Notes: a model not told the origin generated them from the sequence alone. DNA of 64,000 nt from Bacteroidia bacterium (GCA_020051175.1 JAGVJJ010000048.1:28290-92289), one strand, 5' to 3'. Shown: positions 43,768 through 54,900, counted from the first letter of the stretch. Numbers and translations: made by a program.

Positions 43768-45353
43768 TTACCTTAACACCGTTACCGGCCCGGTAAGACT
43801 GTGCTTTTTATCTTTCAGATCTTTGTAAACAACACGATATACATAAGTATCGGTCTGGGCAGTTTTTCCTTTATTTGCAATAGCCCCGTTCCAGCCTTCC
43901 TTTATGTCAATGGTTTTAAAAACAAGGTTTCCCCAGCGATCAAAAATAGTAAGTTCAAAACTCTCTTCTGACAGTCCGTATCCACGTATTGAAAACTCAT
44001 CGTTTATACCATTGCCATTTGGAGTAAATGCAGATGGTATGTACAATGTAATAATGTCCTGTACAACCACAGTTTTGGTAATGGAGTCATTGCATCCGGA
44101 AGGATGGTATGCATGCAGTGTTACGGCATAATGGCCGGTATCTGCATAACTATGATCAGGATTTTTAATAGCAGACGTGTTGTGTCCCCAAATTCCCAGA
44201 ACCAGCTTGTGGATGAATCGGAAAGGTTATTAAAATAGGCTACGGGCTCTAAGGTGTAAATATCTTCAGGAGTTACCAGAAAATCGGCTACTGCGGTAGG
44301 AAAGATATCAACCGTTGTTGTGTCCTTGCTGGTACAAGCAGGTGAAGCATGGGTTACGGTAACAATATAATCACCGGCCATCTCCTGCGGAACATCATTG
44401 ATAACAGGGTTTTGCTCAATTGAAGTATAACCGTTGGGCCCTGTCCAGGAATACGTAACATCCGGGATAGAAACAGCAGCAAGGCTTAGCTGCGAACCAC
44501 CACAAAAAGGACTGTTATTAGAAGCAGTTACAGGGCAATCAATAAACGATTCGGCAGGAGCTGTGTACGTTTTTGTAGTAGTGCAAAATTCATCACCTGA
44601 AAACACAGCAGTAATTGTACATTGTGCTCCATTGCAGGGTAAGCCGTTGAGTGTGTAATCCGTAAAATCTGTGTTGAAAGGTGCATTGAACACTTCAGTA
44701 ACTCCAGAACAGGAATTGCTGACAGTAAGTATTCCCGACAATGGGGGATTGGTATAATATACCTTGCCTGAAACACTGTAGGCACTGGCACTGCACACCC
44801 CTGGCAGGGCACTGATACTATCCATAGAACATAATATCTCGCAGTTGGTAGAGCCGGCTCCTGATGCCCCTGCATTACCCTGTGATAAAGAGATATCGGC
44901 CGCTACCCCGGCAAAATTGGTGAGCAGCAACAGATAAAATTCTCCTGCAACTGCATTTGGAATATTACAATCTTCCACCGCTGCGGTTGAATAACTGCAA
45001 TCAATTACAGAGCTTCCGGTTAACCCTGAAGCACATCCGGCAGCAGGAGAAGTAAAAGGGCCCCAGCAGATAAAGTCCACATCCTGTCCTGTTCCCTGGG
45101 CATCCACCTGGCTAATGCTCAGATCCACATTCCCCGAGGTTGCAATTTGCAAAAAGTACCATGCCGGATTAGGCTGTGAACCCAGGCAATTATAATCTGG
45201 ACCGGTAGGTGCTGTTGTATTGGTAGATGCAGGAAAAGTGTATGTGGTACCTGTACAAAAAGGTGCGGCCGTAGCACAATCAGGCCCCTGCGCTTTTATA
45301 AATGCGGGAAAAAACGCAAACAATAAAAGGGTTAGTAGAAGTGTGCGTATCAT
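43768..45353 (-). pseudogene. T9SS type B protein with PKD domain, split by a one-base frameshift
   Basis: The upstream frame (start ATG 45353, signal peptide ending FIKAQ) runs through Cys-rich and Ig-like domains into a PKD motif (SWFWEFGDTT) and then goes into nonsense and stops at 44121. The continuation (KNPDHSYADTGHYAVTLHAY..., then a complete type B sorting domain PSAFTPNGNGINDEF...LTGPVTVLR) is in the next frame. The frames join with a one-base loss near 44176-44186 (minus-strand gacacaacacg). Joined, it encodes a ~528-residue secreted gliding-motility-associated protein. It may be a real mutation, a phase-variable site or an assembly error. The short downstream reading frame is not a separate gene. 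Confidence 0.8.
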
Positions 45354-45370
45354 TCAGTGTATCAGGTACC

Positions 45371-45378
45371 CAAATATA
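45371..45378 (-). promoter_or_regulatory. Putative -7 box TATATTTG for the split gene
   Basis: Minus-strand TATATTTG 17 bp before the ATG at 45353; no clear -33 element. Confidence 0.4.
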
Positions 45379-45541
45379 ATGATGAATAAAATACGAAATA
45401 GTTGCACGAAGAATAATTTATCAGATTAATAATTAAGGCAGTTATTCAATAAAAAAGACCCTTTTTACGTTTAAAAAGCAATTAAAACTTCGCTTTTTAA
45501 AACCTGTGAGCAAATAAAAAGCAGAAGTAAGCATTTGTCCG

Positions 45542-45549
45542 TATCTTTG
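45542..45549 (+). promoter_or_regulatory. Putative ispH promoter -7 box TATCTTTG
   Basis: Matches TAnnTTTG, 44 bp before the ATG at 45594. A TTTG lies too close upstream to be a good -33. Confidence 0.4.
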
Positions 45550-45593
45550 TAAAAAGGATTGCTTTTCAGGAGCAAGTTCATACCAGAAACCAG

Positions 45594-46823
45594 ATGAAAA
45601 CGTTTAATATCCCTGTATTTTATAAAAGTCCGGTTATTTCAAAAGTTAAAGAGATACGTAAAATTACGGATCCACGGAAAAAAGACTTTAGTCCTACCCT
45701 GCTTGACTTTGGTCCGGTGCGATTTTATATTGCCCGTCATTTCGGGTTTTGTTACGGAGTTGAAAACGCCATAGAGATATCCTACAGGGCAATTGAAGAG
45801 AATCCCGATAAGCGGATTTACCTGTTGAGCCAAATGATACATAACCAGGAGGTAAATAATGATTTACTGGAACGGGGGGCTAAATTTTTGATGGATACAG
45901 CAGGCAATCAAATCATACCTTTTAGCGAATTAAAAAAAGAAGACATTGTTATAATCCCTGCATTTGGCACTACACTTGCAATTGAGCAGGAGCTGAATAA
46001 AGCAGGAATTGAAGTACGCAAATACGACACAACCTGTCCTTTTGTGGAAAGGGTATGGAAAAAGGCGGAGAAGCTGGGCGAAGACAATTACACGATTATT
46101 ATTCATGGCAAATACAAGCATGAAGAAACCCGTGCAACCTTTTCCAGAAGTGAAACCAATGCTCCTTCGCTTATTGTGAAAGACATTTACGAAGCACAAC
46201 TACTGGGAAATTATATTTTGGGCACACTTTCAGATGCAGCGTTCGAAGCGACATTCAAAGGAAGATATTCAGATAATTTCAAACCCGGAGAACACCTTGC
46301 ACGCATAGGCGTTATTAACCAAACCACCATGCTTGCTACCGAAACACAGGAAATAGTGGACTATTTAAAAGGTATTATGGCAACAAAATACGCAGGGGAA
46401 GATATTAAACTTCATTTTGCCGATACCCGTGATACCTTGTGCTATGCCACCAATGAGAACCAGGACGCGACATACGGCTTGCTTGAAAAAAGTGCAGACC
46501 TGGCTATTGTTGTAGGAGGCTACAACAGCTCCAATACATCACACCTGGTAGAGCTTTGTGAAGAAAAACTACCGACCTATTTTATTTCCTCAGCAAGAGA
46601 AATAGTTTCAGAAAACACGATCAACCATTTTAACTATGCAAAGCAGGAGCATTTGAGCACACACAATTACCTGCCAAATAAACTTCCTGTTGACATTATA
46701 CTTACAAGCGGTGCATCCTGTCCGGATTCATTGATAGATGCTGTATTGCAAAAGATACTTTCGTTTTACCCGGATTCAAGGGACATTGAAACAGTGATTG
46801 AAGAACTGAAGACAAAACAGTAA
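45594..46823 (+). CDS. ispH: 4-hydroxy-3-methylbut-2-enyl diphosphate reductase
   Basis: 409 residues, the longer type also seen in cyanobacteria and plants. Three cysteines for the Fe-S cluster are C53 (HFGFCYGV), C148 (TTCPFVERV) and C376 (GASCPDS). It catalyses the last step of the MEP isoprenoid pathway, giving IPP and DMAPP. An isolated transcription unit with a DUF3108 gene 22 bp downstream. Confidence 0.93.
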   Translation: MKTFNIPVFYKSPVISKVKEIRKITDPRKKDFSPTLLDFGPVRFYIARHFGFCYGVENAIEISYRAIEENPDKRIYLLSQMIHNQEVNNDLLERGAKFLMDTAGNQIIPFSELKKEDIVIIPAFGTTLAIEQELNKAGIEVRKYDTTCPFVERVWKKAEKLGEDNYTIIIHGKYKHEETRATFSRSETNAPSLIVKDIYEAQLLGNYILGTLSDAAFEATFKGRYSDNFKPGEHLARIGVINQTTMLATETQEIVDYLKGIMATKYAGEDIKLHFADTRDTLCYATNENQDATYGLLEKSADLAIVVGGYNSSNTSHLVELCEEKLPTYFISSAREIVSENTINHFNYAKQEHLSTHNYLPNKLPVDIILTSGASCPDSLIDAVLQKILSFYPDSRDIETVIEELKTKQ

Positions 46824-46845
46824 TATTTCTGCAACCTGTAGAATT

Positions 46846-47697
46846 ATGAAAAAGTCTGAAAAAAATTTTAAATGTGTTTACCTTAGCTGGAGCGTATTGT
46901 GCGGTTTGCTGCTTCCGCTTTTTTCAACTGCTCAGAAAACCTGTATTCCCGGTAATCAGTCTTTCCGCTCGGGAGAGCAGCTTACTTATGTTGTAAATTA
47001 CAACTGGGGTGCAATCTGGATGACAACTGCCGAAGTGACCTTTTCTGTAAACGCTGCAGAAATGAACGGAAAGAAAGTCTACCATTTTACCGGTGTTGGC
47101 GGCACCTACCCCAAGTACGACTGGTTTTATAAAGTACGCGACAGATATGAAGCTTTTGCCGATACGCTTACTTTAAGCCCCATCCGCTTTAAGCGCGATG
47201 TAAATGAAGGCAGCACACATGCAAAGGACGATTATGTTTTTAGCCAGAGGAAAAATAAAGTATACATATCCGAGCAAAGAGGTGAGAAAACAAAATTTGA
47301 TTCCCTCAACATTTCTGCCTGCACCAACGATGTTATCACCGCTATTTTTTATGCCCGTTGCCTGGATTTTTCGGCCTATAAACCCAACGATACCATTCCG
47401 ATTTCCTTTGTGCTGGATGGCGAGGTTTTTAACTCCTATATCCGTTATGTTGGAAAAGAAACCATTTACAGTGAGCTGCTGGGAAATGTAAGGTGCATCA
47501 AATTCAGGCCGAAGCTGGTAGAAGGTACTATTTTTAAAGGTGGCGAAGGCATGACCGTTTGGGTAACGGATGATAAGAATAAAATGCCTGTGTACGTTGA
47601 AACGCCTATTATTGTTGGCACAATAAAGGTAAGCCTTAATAAGTATACCGGCTTGCGGAATTCCATCAATTGCATTGTGCAGAAAGCCAAAGAATAA
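46846..47697 (+). CDS. DUF3108 domain protein
   Basis: 283 residues. Signal peptide (to ~FSTAQ), then strand-rich DUF3108 sequence: FRSGEQLTYVVNYNWGAIW, FKRDVNEGSTHAKDDYVF, FYARCLDFSAY and MTVWVTDDKNKMPVYVE. Exported; function unknown, possibly lipid-related by fold. Likely read with ispH. Ends with a shared terminator. Confidence 0.88.
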   Translation: MKKSEKNFKCVYLSWSVLCGLLLPLFSTAQKTCIPGNQSFRSGEQLTYVVNYNWGAIWMTTAEVTFSVNAAEMNGKKVYHFTGVGGTYPKYDWFYKVRDRYEAFADTLTLSPIRFKRDVNEGSTHAKDDYVFSQRKNKVYISEQRGEKTKFDSLNISACTNDVITAIFYARCLDFSAYKPNDTIPISFVLDGEVFNSYIRYVGKETIYSELLGNVRCIKFRPKLVEGTIFKGGEGMTVWVTDDKNKMPVYVETPIIVGTIKVSLNKYTGLRNSINCIVQKAKE

Positions 47698-47782
47698 TCA
47701 GCCCCACAGATTCTGAAATCAATTCAGAATGCCAACGCACTTATAATTGACTGATACGTTATAAATCCATATTATAAATTAA

Positions 47783-47817
47783 AAAGCGATACTGAAATAT
47801 TCAATATCGCTTTAATT
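47783..47817. terminator. Bidirectional terminator between DUF3108 gene and glyA
   Basis: 9-bp stem (aaagcgata, 47783-47791, with tatcgcttt, 47805-47813) and A/T-rich flanks on both sides, between convergent stops. Confidence 0.8.
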
Positions 47818-47833
47818 TATAGTATTGTTCTCT

Positions 47834-49105
47834 TTACGCAAACAAAGGAAAATCCTTCATCATTGTATTTACTTTCTTACGCACATCGGCAATCACTTTT
47901 TCATTGTCGTGGTTCATCAGCACTGTATCAATCAAATCAACAATTTTAGGGATGTGCTTTTCTTTTAAACCACGCGTAGTGATAGCAGCAGTACCAACAC
48001 GGATACCGGAAGTTACAAACGGTGATTTGTCATCAAAAGGCACCATGTTTTTATTCACTGTAATATCCGCTTTTACAAGGGTGTTTTCAGCAAGCTTACC
48101 TGTAAGGTTCTTTGAACGAAGGTCAATCAGCATACAGTGATTATCAGTACCGCCTGAAATTACTTTATACCCTTTGTCAACAAAACACTGCGCCATTAAT
48201 TTGGCATTTTTCATCAACTGAATGCAGTATTTCATGTAGCTATCATCCAATGCTTCACCAAAAGCTACTGCTTTAGCAGCAATAACGTGCTCCAACGGTC
48301 CGCCTTGTGTTCCGGGAAACACGGCACCATCAAGCACAGCCGACATCATTTTAATTTCGCCTTTCAGGTTCTTTTCACCCCATGGATTTGGAAAATCTTT
48401 ACCCATCATGATCATACCACCACGAGGGCCACGCAATGTTTTATGAGTAGTAGTGGTTACAATGTGGCAATATGGCATTGGATCGTTCAGTAAACCTCTT
48501 GCAATTAAACCGGATGGATGAGAAATATCTGCCATCAATAAAGCCCCTACTTTATCTGCAATCTTGCGTAGTTTTTTATAATCCCAATCGCGGGAATACG
48601 AAGAAGCACCACAGATAATCAACTTCGGTTGTTCTTTTACCGCAGTGGCCTCAATTTTGTTAAAATCAATTTTACCTGATTTTTCTTCAACACCATAAAA
48701 GCTTGGTACATATAGCTTACCGGAGAAATTAACCGGTGAACCGTGTGTTAAGTGTCCTCCATGAGAAAGGTCAAAACCTAAAATTTTATCTCCGGGTTTC
48801 AAAACACCCAACATTACGGCAGCATTGGCCTGTGCACCTGAGTGAGGCTGCACATTTACCCATTCTGCGTTGAATAATTTTTTTGCGCGGTCAATCGCCA
48901 GTTGCTCCACTTTATCAACAACTTCGCAACCACCGTAATAACGCTTTGAAGGCAAACCTTCTGCATATTTATTGGTAAGCACGGAGCCCATTGCTTTTAG
49001 CACGTCTTCACTTACATAGTTTTCAGATGCAATCAGCTCAATACCGACAGTCTGGCGTTTTTTCTCTTCTGCAATTAACTTAAATATTTCAGTATCTTTT
49101 TTCAT
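47834..49105 (-). CDS. glyA: Serine hydroxymethyltransferase
   Basis: 423 residues. PLP lysine K222 in [14 protein letters not shown], with [23 protein letters not shown] and [12 protein letters not shown]. It converts serine and tetrahydrofolate to glycine and methylene-THF. An own transcription unit with the terminator above. Confidence 0.96.
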   Translation of the reverse strand: MKKDTEIFKLIAEEKKRQTVGIELIASENYVSEDVLKAMGSVLTNKYAEGLPSKRYYGGCEVVDKVEQLAIDRAKKLFNAEWVNVQPHSGAQANAAVMLGVLKPGDKILGFDLSHGGHLTHGSPVNFSGKLYVPSFYGVEEKSGKIDFNKIEATAVKEQPKLIICGASSYSRDWDYKKLRKIADKVGALLMADISHPSGLIARGLLNDPMPYCHIVTTTTHKTLRGPRGGMIMMGKDFPNPWGEKNLKGEIKMMSAVLDGAVFPGTQGGPLEHVIAAKAVAFGEALDDSYMKYCIQLMKNAKLMAQCFVDKGYKVISGGTDNHCMLIDLRSKNLTGKLAENTLVKADITVNKNMVPFDDKSPFVTSGIRVGTAAITTRGLKEKHIPKIVDLIDTVLMNHDNEKVIADVRKKVNTMMKDFPLFA

Positions 49106-49226
49106 AGAATTCTAAGGGTTAAAAATATTGAATGCGAATATAATTAAATTATTTTTTTGTCGTTCGAAATAGTAAGCGAACGGATATATTTTAAAAGCTG
49201 TTTAAACCTATAAAAAAATAAGCCTG

Positions 49227-50567
49227 TTACTGTCCTCTTTGCGGTCTGTTACCACCTGACCAGCTTTTCGGCTTCGGTTTAAATTTACCCGGAGCGCTTG
49301 TTTTACTTCCAAAACCCGGAGTTGTGGAATGTCCTCTTTTTTCATTGTTCCCGGTTCCCCCTCTGTTGTTGCCAGAAGAATTTCTTTGCGGACGAGGCCC
49401 ACGTTGAGGAGTTTTAACTACCGTATGGTTCATTAAAGGATAAGGATGATTGTCAATTACCGGAATTTGTTTACCGATCAACTTCTGAATATCCCTTAAA
49501 TATTCTTTTTCTTCCGCATCGCAGAAAGCTATGGCAATACCACTCGCTCCTGCCCTGCCTGTCCGGCCAATACGGTGAACATACGATTCAGGAACGTTTG
49601 GCAATTCATAATTAATTACGTGAGTCAACTCATCAATATCAATGCCCCTTGCAGCAATATCGGTTGCAACAAGCACACGTGTTAATTTCGATTTGAAGTT
49701 GTTCAGTGCATTTTGACGGGCATTCTGCGATTTATTACCGTGAATGGCTTGGGAATTGATACCGTTTTTTGTAAGATCTTTCGCCACTTTATCGGCACCG
49801 TGCTTTGTGCGGGTAAATACAAGAACACGTTCAATTTTTTTATCCTTTAAAAGATCCATCAACAGGTTCTTTTTGTTTTCTTTATCTACAAAATAAACTA
49901 CCTGGTTAATGGTATTTGCAGTACTTGATACTGGTGTAACCTCTACTTTTACAGGCTCTGTAAGTATGGTTCCTGCAAGCTCAACAATAGCCGGTGGCAT
50001 AGTGGCTGAAAAGAACAATGACTGTCGTTTTGCAGGTAGCTTCGCTATTACTTTTTTCACATCATGTACAAAGCCCATGTCCAGCATTCTGTCTGCTTCA
50101 TCCAATACAAAAAACTGGATATCGTTCAGGTTCACATGCCTTTGATTCATCAAATCCAATAAACGGCCCGGTGTTGCAATAAGTATATCAAATCCTGTAC
50201 GCAAGGCTTCTACCTGGCTGTGTTGATTTACACCACCAAAAATAACTTTGTGCTTTAGGTTGATGTTTTTACCGTAATTGGCAAAGCTCTCTCCTATTTG
50301 TATGGCTAACTCCCTGGTTGGTGTTAAAATCAAGCTCCTGATAGGGCGTTTGCCCGTTGCAGGCCTTTTATCTTCCGCCATCAGCTGAATCATAGGAATA
50401 GCGAATGCTGCGGTTTTACCTGTTCCCGTTTGGGCTACACCCAATAAATCTCTTTTACTAAGAATTAACGGAATCGCTTTTGCCTGTATTGGGGTTGGTT
50501 GTGTGTATCCTTCTGTTTTTAAAGCCTGAAGGATGGGCTCAATTAAATTCAAATTTTCAAATGACAT
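49227..50567 (-). CDS. rhlE: DEAD-box RNA helicase RhlE
   Basis: 446 residues. Q motif ([11 protein letters not shown]), motif I AQTGTGKT (45-52), DEAD (156-159), SAT (187-189), ARGIDI and [10 protein letters not shown]. The C-terminal ~70 residues are Arg/Gly/Asn/Pro-rich ([16 protein letters not shown]...) for RNA binding. It unwinds RNA, with roles in ribosome assembly or cold adaptation. A 328-bp untranslated leader or spacer precedes it. Confidence 0.94.
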   Translation of the reverse strand: MSFENLNLIEPILQALKTEGYTQPTPIQAKAIPLILSKRDLLGVAQTGTGKTAAFAIPMIQLMAEDKRPATGKRPIRSLILTPTRELAIQIGESFANYGKNINLKHKVIFGGVNQHSQVEALRTGFDILIATPGRLLDLMNQRHVNLNDIQFFVLDEADRMLDMGFVHDVKKVIAKLPAKRQSLFFSATMPPAIVELAGTILTEPVKVEVTPVSSTANTINQVVYFVDKENKKNLLMDLLKDKKIERVLVFTRTKHGADKVAKDLTKNGINSQAIHGNKSQNARQNALNNFKSKLTRVLVATDIAARGIDIDELTHVINYELPNVPESYVHRIGRTGRAGASGIAIAFCDAEEKEYLRDIQKLIGKQIPVIDNHPYPLMNHTVVKTPQRGPRPQRNSSGNNRGGTGNNEKRGHSTTPGFGSKTSAPGKFKPKPKSWSGGNRPQRGQ

Positions 50568-50895
50568 GTATAATGTAAATTAGTATGAAGACCGGATAAA
50601 AATAGAAACACATTCTTTCACCGGTCTGATGAAAAAAAGCGCTTGTTTAAACTGCTTTAACTGTATGGAATGTACCGAAAGGACTGACAGAAGAAGTGAT
50701 TAAATATTAATGCAAGATACTGTTTTTAATTGGAACAGCGTACTGTTTTGGGTTTATTAAGAACTGCTCACATTTTATTGCCGCCAACAATAAGACTAAT
50801 AACCAGTTTTTTTGTATCCTTTTAATCAGTACTAATTTCATAAAAGCGACTATACACTATAAATACACACACCTATTCGACTGCACTTCAACGCA
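50568..50895. other. 328-bp gap between rhlE and the TPR/SpoIIE gene
   Basis: No reading frame or RNA gene supported. A 7-bp hairpin (agaccgg 50589-50595, ccggtct 50621-50627) lies near the rhlE start; it may belong to the rhlE leader. No TAnnTTTG box was found on the minus strand. Confidence 0.5.
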
Positions 50896-53205
50896 TTAAA
50901 CCCTAACTCCAACAACACAAACATCGTCAATTTGCTCTAATTCCCCTTTCCACTGATTGAACTCCCCGGCTAACCTTATGTGCTGTTCTTCCATAGGTAA
51001 ATTAGCGATGTTCAAAAAGAATTGTTTTAAATTCTTAATCATGTATTTTTTGCCTTTATCGCCTCCAAACTGGTCGGGCATGCCATCGGTTAGCGTGTAA
51101 ATAACATCGCCTTTTTGAAGGTTGCAGGTATGAAGCATGAAAGGTTCTTGGTCTTTATCATGTTTACCAACCGGCATTTTATCTGGTTTTTGCTCAATGA
51201 GTTCAGCCTGTCCACTCTCATTTTTTCTTACTATAAACACCGGATTATTTGCAGCAGCATACGTAAGTTGTGTTTTTTCCGGGTTTAATGATAGAAATGT
51301 ACAATCCATTCCGTCTTTCCCACCTTCGGGACTACCATCTTTTTTGAGACGTTTGATGATAATTTCCCTTGTTTTATAAAGTATGTGATGCGGTTCGGTT
51401 TCTGTTTCAATTGATTTTTCAAGACCGGATATGTTTAAAATACTCATAATAGCCCCTGGTACGCCATGGCCTGTACTATCAGCACAACACAATGCAAAAT
51501 TGCCATTATTGAGTTTACCGGCCCAATAAAAATCGCCACTTACCACATCTTTTGGTTTAAAAAATACAAAGTATTCGTGTAGGTTTTGGTCCAACACATC
51601 TTTTGTAGCCAAAAAGCTACGCTGAATACGTTCGGCATAGTTGATGCTGTCGGTTATTTCTTTGTGTTTTTCTTGGATGATTTCTTTTTGGTGTTGGGTT
51701 TCCTTTTCTTTTTGTTCGATAATGTATTTTTGTTTTCGGGTAACTTGCAAACGGTTAAACACAAATGCTAAAAAAGCCAATACTAGCAATAAACCAGCCA
51801 CAGATGTGTAGGTTAATACTTGTTGTTTTTCTTTTTCTTTGTTTTGTATGGCTATTTCTTTTTGGTGTTCCGCATCGTTGATGGCTTGCTGTTTTTCGTA
51901 TTCAAGCTTTGCTTGAAGTTGTACAGTTGCTTTCATGTTTTTTTCGGAAAGAATACTGTCGCGCATTTGTATTTCTAAATTGCGCATTTCAAGGGCAAGT
52001 TTGTAGTTACCCTCTTTGGTATAAACTTTATTCAAAAGAGAAGCATTCTGCTGTATATTCTCAGGGAAACCGAGCTCGCGAGCCAATTTTAGCCCACGCA
52101 CCCCCACCTGTTTTGCTTGTGTAATATTACCTTGTATTAAATACAACGCCCCGATGTTAGCCACTGAATATGCAATACCTTTTTTATCTCCAATTTGTTC
52201 ATCTATTTTCAAGCTTTTTTGATAGTACTCCATGGCTAAAGTAGCATTGCCCTGTTTGCTGTATATACCCCCAATGTTAATAAGGGTGGTTGCCATACCA
52301 TTTTTATCTCCAACTTCTTTATATATTTTTAAGCATTTAAAGTAGTATTCTAAGGCAAGTTGCGTATCTCCGCTAACTTCATAGGTCGAGCCAACATTAT
52401 TTAGTATCTGGCCGATACCATTTTTATCACCAATTTCTTGTTTTATTTTCAAACATTTGTGATAATACTCCAAAGCCATAGGAATATCGCCTTGTGTTTT
52501 GTAAATCGCCCCAATATTATTTAAGGAGATGGCGATACCATTTTTATCTCCAATTTGTTGTTGTATTTTTAAGCTTTTGTTGTAATATTCTAAGGCATTC
52601 TGCATATCTCCTTGGTTGTCATAAATCTGCCCTATGTTATTAAAGGATTGTGCTATGCCTTTTTTATTTCCAATTTCTTCTCTTATTTTTAAGCTTTTTT
52701 GGAAATACTCTAGAGTTAAAGGAATATTGCCTTGTGTTTTATAAATCCATCCAATGTTGTTATAAGAGTCGGCTAGACCATTTTTATCACCAATTTGTTG
52801 TAGTATTTTTAAGCTCTTTTGGTAATGTTCTAAAGCAACCTTCGTATCCCCATGATTATCAAAAACATACCCAATATTGTTTAATGCTCCCGCTAAAGCC
52901 TTGTTTAAAGCTAAATTAAAAGGGGGATCTTGGCTTTGTTTTTGGTTGGTAAGTGCTTTTTCGGCAATTTCCTTGGCTTTTGTGCACAAGGGAATAACGG
53001 TATCTAAATTGGAAACATAAAGTAGCTCACTTAATGCTACATAGGCAGATGCAAGTGAGGTGTCGTGGCTTGTTTTGTTGTTGATGATTGCGTTTAAACT
53101 GTCGAGTTGTTTTTGTTCTTCGGGGCTAAAAGTTTGTGCCCCAGAAGTTATTACAACTAACAAAAAGGAGAATAGTAGCGTTATTATTTTACTGTTTAAA
53201 GGCAT
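50896..53205 (-). CDS. TPR-repeat membrane protein with SpoIIE/PP2C phosphatase domain
   Basis: 769 residues. Signal peptide (ends TSGAQ), a run of 40-residue TPRs (~95-385) with consensus NNIGxIYxxQGDxxxALEYY then KSLKI...GDKNG, a coiled coil, one membrane helix (~472-490, LLLVLAFLAFVFN), a second coiled coil, and a SpoIIE-type PP2C domain (~545-769) with SGDFYW, DSTGHGVPGA, DGMD and LTDGMPDQFGG. The 40-residue repeats are like the LGN/GPSM-type. The TPR region is repetitive at the DNA level (see 52141-52900). Same plan as the protein at 3345, with more repeats. Probably a periplasmic sensor with a cytoplasmic phosphatase. Confidence 0.9.
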   Translation of the reverse strand: MPLNSKIITLLFSFLLVVITSGAQTFSPEEQKQLDSLNAIINNKTSHDTSLASAYVALSELLYVSNLDTVIPLCTKAKEIAEKALTNQKQSQDPPFNLALNKALAGALNNIGYVFDNHGDTKVALEHYQKSLKILQQIGDKNGLADSYNNIGWIYKTQGNIPLTLEYFQKSLKIREEIGNKKGIAQSFNNIGQIYDNQGDMQNALEYYNKSLKIQQQIGDKNGIAISLNNIGAIYKTQGDIPMALEYYHKCLKIKQEIGDKNGIGQILNNVGSTYEVSGDTQLALEYYFKCLKIYKEVGDKNGMATTLINIGGIYSKQGNATLAMEYYQKSLKIDEQIGDKKGIAYSVANIGALYLIQGNITQAKQVGVRGLKLARELGFPENIQQNASLLNKVYTKEGNYKLALEMRNLEIQMRDSILSEKNMKATVQLQAKLEYEKQQAINDAEHQKEIAIQNKEKEKQQVLTYTSVAGLLLVLAFLAFVFNRLQVTRKQKYIIEQKEKETQHQKEIIQEKHKEITDSINYAERIQRSFLATKDVLDQNLHEYFVFFKPKDVVSGDFYWAGKLNNGNFALCCADSTGHGVPGAIMSILNISGLEKSIETETEPHHILYKTREIIIKRLKKDGSPEGGKDGMDCTFLSLNPEKTQLTYAAANNPVFIVRKNESGQAELIEQKPDKMPVGKHDKDQEPFMLHTCNLQKGDVIYTLTDGMPDQFGGDKGKKYMIKNLKQFFLNIANLPMEEQHIRLAGEFNQWKGELEQIDDVCVVGVRV
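52141..52900. repeat. 120-bp tandem coding repeats in the TPR region
   Basis: Six units of exactly 120 bp (40 codons), each recognisable by tttttatctccaatttgttg-like blocks at 52180, 52300, 52420, 52540, 52660 and 52780. The DNA similarity is higher than expected for old TPRs, suggesting recent expansion or gene conversion. Confidence 0.85.
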
Positions 53206-53267
53206 CTGTTTTTCGTTTCAAATGAATGTTTTTATTTAAATAACCTGATACTTCAAGCAATTCCCGG

Positions 53268-53275
53268 CAAATTTA
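53268..53275 (-). promoter_or_regulatory. Putative -7 box TAAATTTG
   Basis: Minus-strand TAAATTTG, 62 bp before the ATG at 53205, with TTTG 14 nt upstream, slightly short of the usual spacing. Confidence 0.35.
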
Positions 53276-53326
53276 TAACTGACAGCTCACAAACTATTAA
53301 GGGCTTGCCGTTAAGTGTGGAAACAC

Positions 53327-54889
53327 TTATTTATATTCCCCAAACACGTTTCTCATGGTATCTGCAATTTCACCAAGCGTAGCATAGTTTTCAGCGGCTT
53401 CCAGAATAGTAGGCATTAAGTTTACATCTGCACGGGCATTGGAATCAAGCGTTTTCAAAAGCTCTTTTACCTTTTCATTATCACGTTCCGATTTCACTTT
53501 ATTGATTTTTTCTATCTGCAGCTGACGTATGGAGTCATCAACAGTAAATATATCCGATAAAGGTTTTTCTTCAACTGTAAATTTGTTTACCCCAACAATC
53601 ACCTTTTCGCCACTCTGAATGTCTTCCTGGTATTTGTAGGCCGAAGTGGCAATTTCGGTCTGCATATACCCTTCTTCAATTGCGGCCACAGCACCACCCA
53701 TCGCATCAATCTGGTGAATGTATTCCCAGGCAGCTGCTTCCACTTCATTGGTCAATGTTTCAACATAATACGAGCCTGCAAGGGGATCAACAGTATCTGC
53801 TATTCCGCTTTCAAACCCAATGATTTGCTGTGTACGCAATGCAATGCGGGCAGCTTCTTCGGTTGGTAAAGCAATTGCTTCATCAAAACCATTTGTATGT
53901 AAACTTTGAGTACCCCCCAATACAGCCGACATGGCTTGTATGGTTACACGGGTAATGTTGTTGTGAGGTTGCTGTGCAGTAAGCGTGGAACCTCCGGTTT
54001 GAGTGTGAAAACGCAACATTTGTGCGCGCGGGTCAGTAGCTCCAAGCTCTTTGGTAATCTGAGCCCACATTCTGCGTGCAGCACGAAATTTAGCTACTTC
54101 TTCAAACAGGTTATTGTGTGCGTTAAAGAAAAACGACAACCGTTTTGCAAATACATTTATTTCCAAACCTTTATCAATAGCTGCTTTCAGGTAGGCCTTG
54201 CCATTTGCAAGCGTAAAAGCCAATTCCTGCACGGCTGTTGAACCTGCTTCACGGATGTGGTAACCGGAAATTGAAATGGTATTCCATTTTGGCACCTCTT
54301 TGGAGCAATATTCAAAAATATCGGTGATAATGCGCATGCTCTGCTTTGGAGGATAGATATATGTTCCACGGGCAGCGTATTCTTTTAATATATCGTTCTG
54401 AATGGTACCGGATATTTTTTTCAGGTCAGCCCCCTGCTTCTTTGCCAATGCAATGTACATGGATAAAAGAATGGATGCAGTTGAATTGATGGTCATGGAA
54501 GTAGTAATGTTTTCCAGCTTAATACCATCGAATAAAATTTCAATATCACGCAGAGAATCAATAGCTACACCAGCCTTACCCACCTCACCATCCGAAAATG
54601 CATGATCGCTGTCATAACCAATCTGTGTAGGCAAATCAAAGGCAACAGATAAACCTGTAGTGCCCTGCCCCAGTAAATAATGGTAACGCTTGTTGGATTC
54701 TTCGGCAGTTGAAAAACCGGCATACTGGCGCATGGTCCACAGCTTGCTACGGTACATGGTTGGCTGAACACCACGGGTAAAGGGAAATTCGCCCGGCTGC
54801 TCATCCGCAACAGTTGTTTTCTGATATACTCTTTTTATTTCAATACCTGAATCGGTTGTAAATTTTTCTTTACGTTCTTTTTCTTCCAT
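53327..54889 (-). CDS. Methylmalonyl-CoA mutase catalytic subunit without B12-binding domain
   Basis: 520 residues, the TIM-barrel substrate domain only. By alignment to the P. shermanii enzyme, Tyr89 corresponds to Y56 ([14 protein letters not shown]), Arg207 to R174 ([12 protein letters not shown]) and His244 to H211 (SGYHIREAG), the pattern of methylmalonyl-CoA rather than isobutyryl-CoA mutases. The position of Arg82 appears to be Lys49. The cobalamin-binding domain, normally fused or a separate small subunit, is not in this window. It isomerises methylmalonyl-CoA and succinyl-CoA in propionate metabolism. Confidence 0.9.
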   Translation of the reverse strand: MEEKERKEKFTTDSGIEIKRVYQKTTVADEQPGEFPFTRGVQPTMYRSKLWTMRQYAGFSTAEESNKRYHYLLGQGTTGLSVAFDLPTQIGYDSDHAFSDGEVGKAGVAIDSLRDIEILFDGIKLENITTSMTINSTASILLSMYIALAKKQGADLKKISGTIQNDILKEYAARGTYIYPPKQSMRIITDIFEYCSKEVPKWNTISISGYHIREAGSTAVQELAFTLANGKAYLKAAIDKGLEINVFAKRLSFFFNAHNNLFEEVAKFRAARRMWAQITKELGATDPRAQMLRFHTQTGGSTLTAQQPHNNITRVTIQAMSAVLGGTQSLHTNGFDEAIALPTEEAARIALRTQQIIGFESGIADTVDPLAGSYYVETLTNEVEAAAWEYIHQIDAMGGAVAAIEEGYMQTEIATSAYKYQEDIQSGEKVIVGVNKFTVEEKPLSDIFTVDDSIRQLQIEKINKVKSERDNEKVKELLKTLDSNARADVNLMPTILEAAENYATLGEIADTMRNVFGEYK

Positions 54890-54900
54890 ACAGCTGCTAC

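Noticed and set aside
43768..44070. Stand-alone 100-residue gene
   Set aside because: Its apparent start is an internal GTG and its upstream frame continues the PKD domain of the gene at 44121-45353; it is the 3' part of one frameshifted gene.
52141..52900. Repeats as a CRISPR or mobile element
   Set aside because: Exact 120-bp units are in frame and encode 40-residue TPRs.
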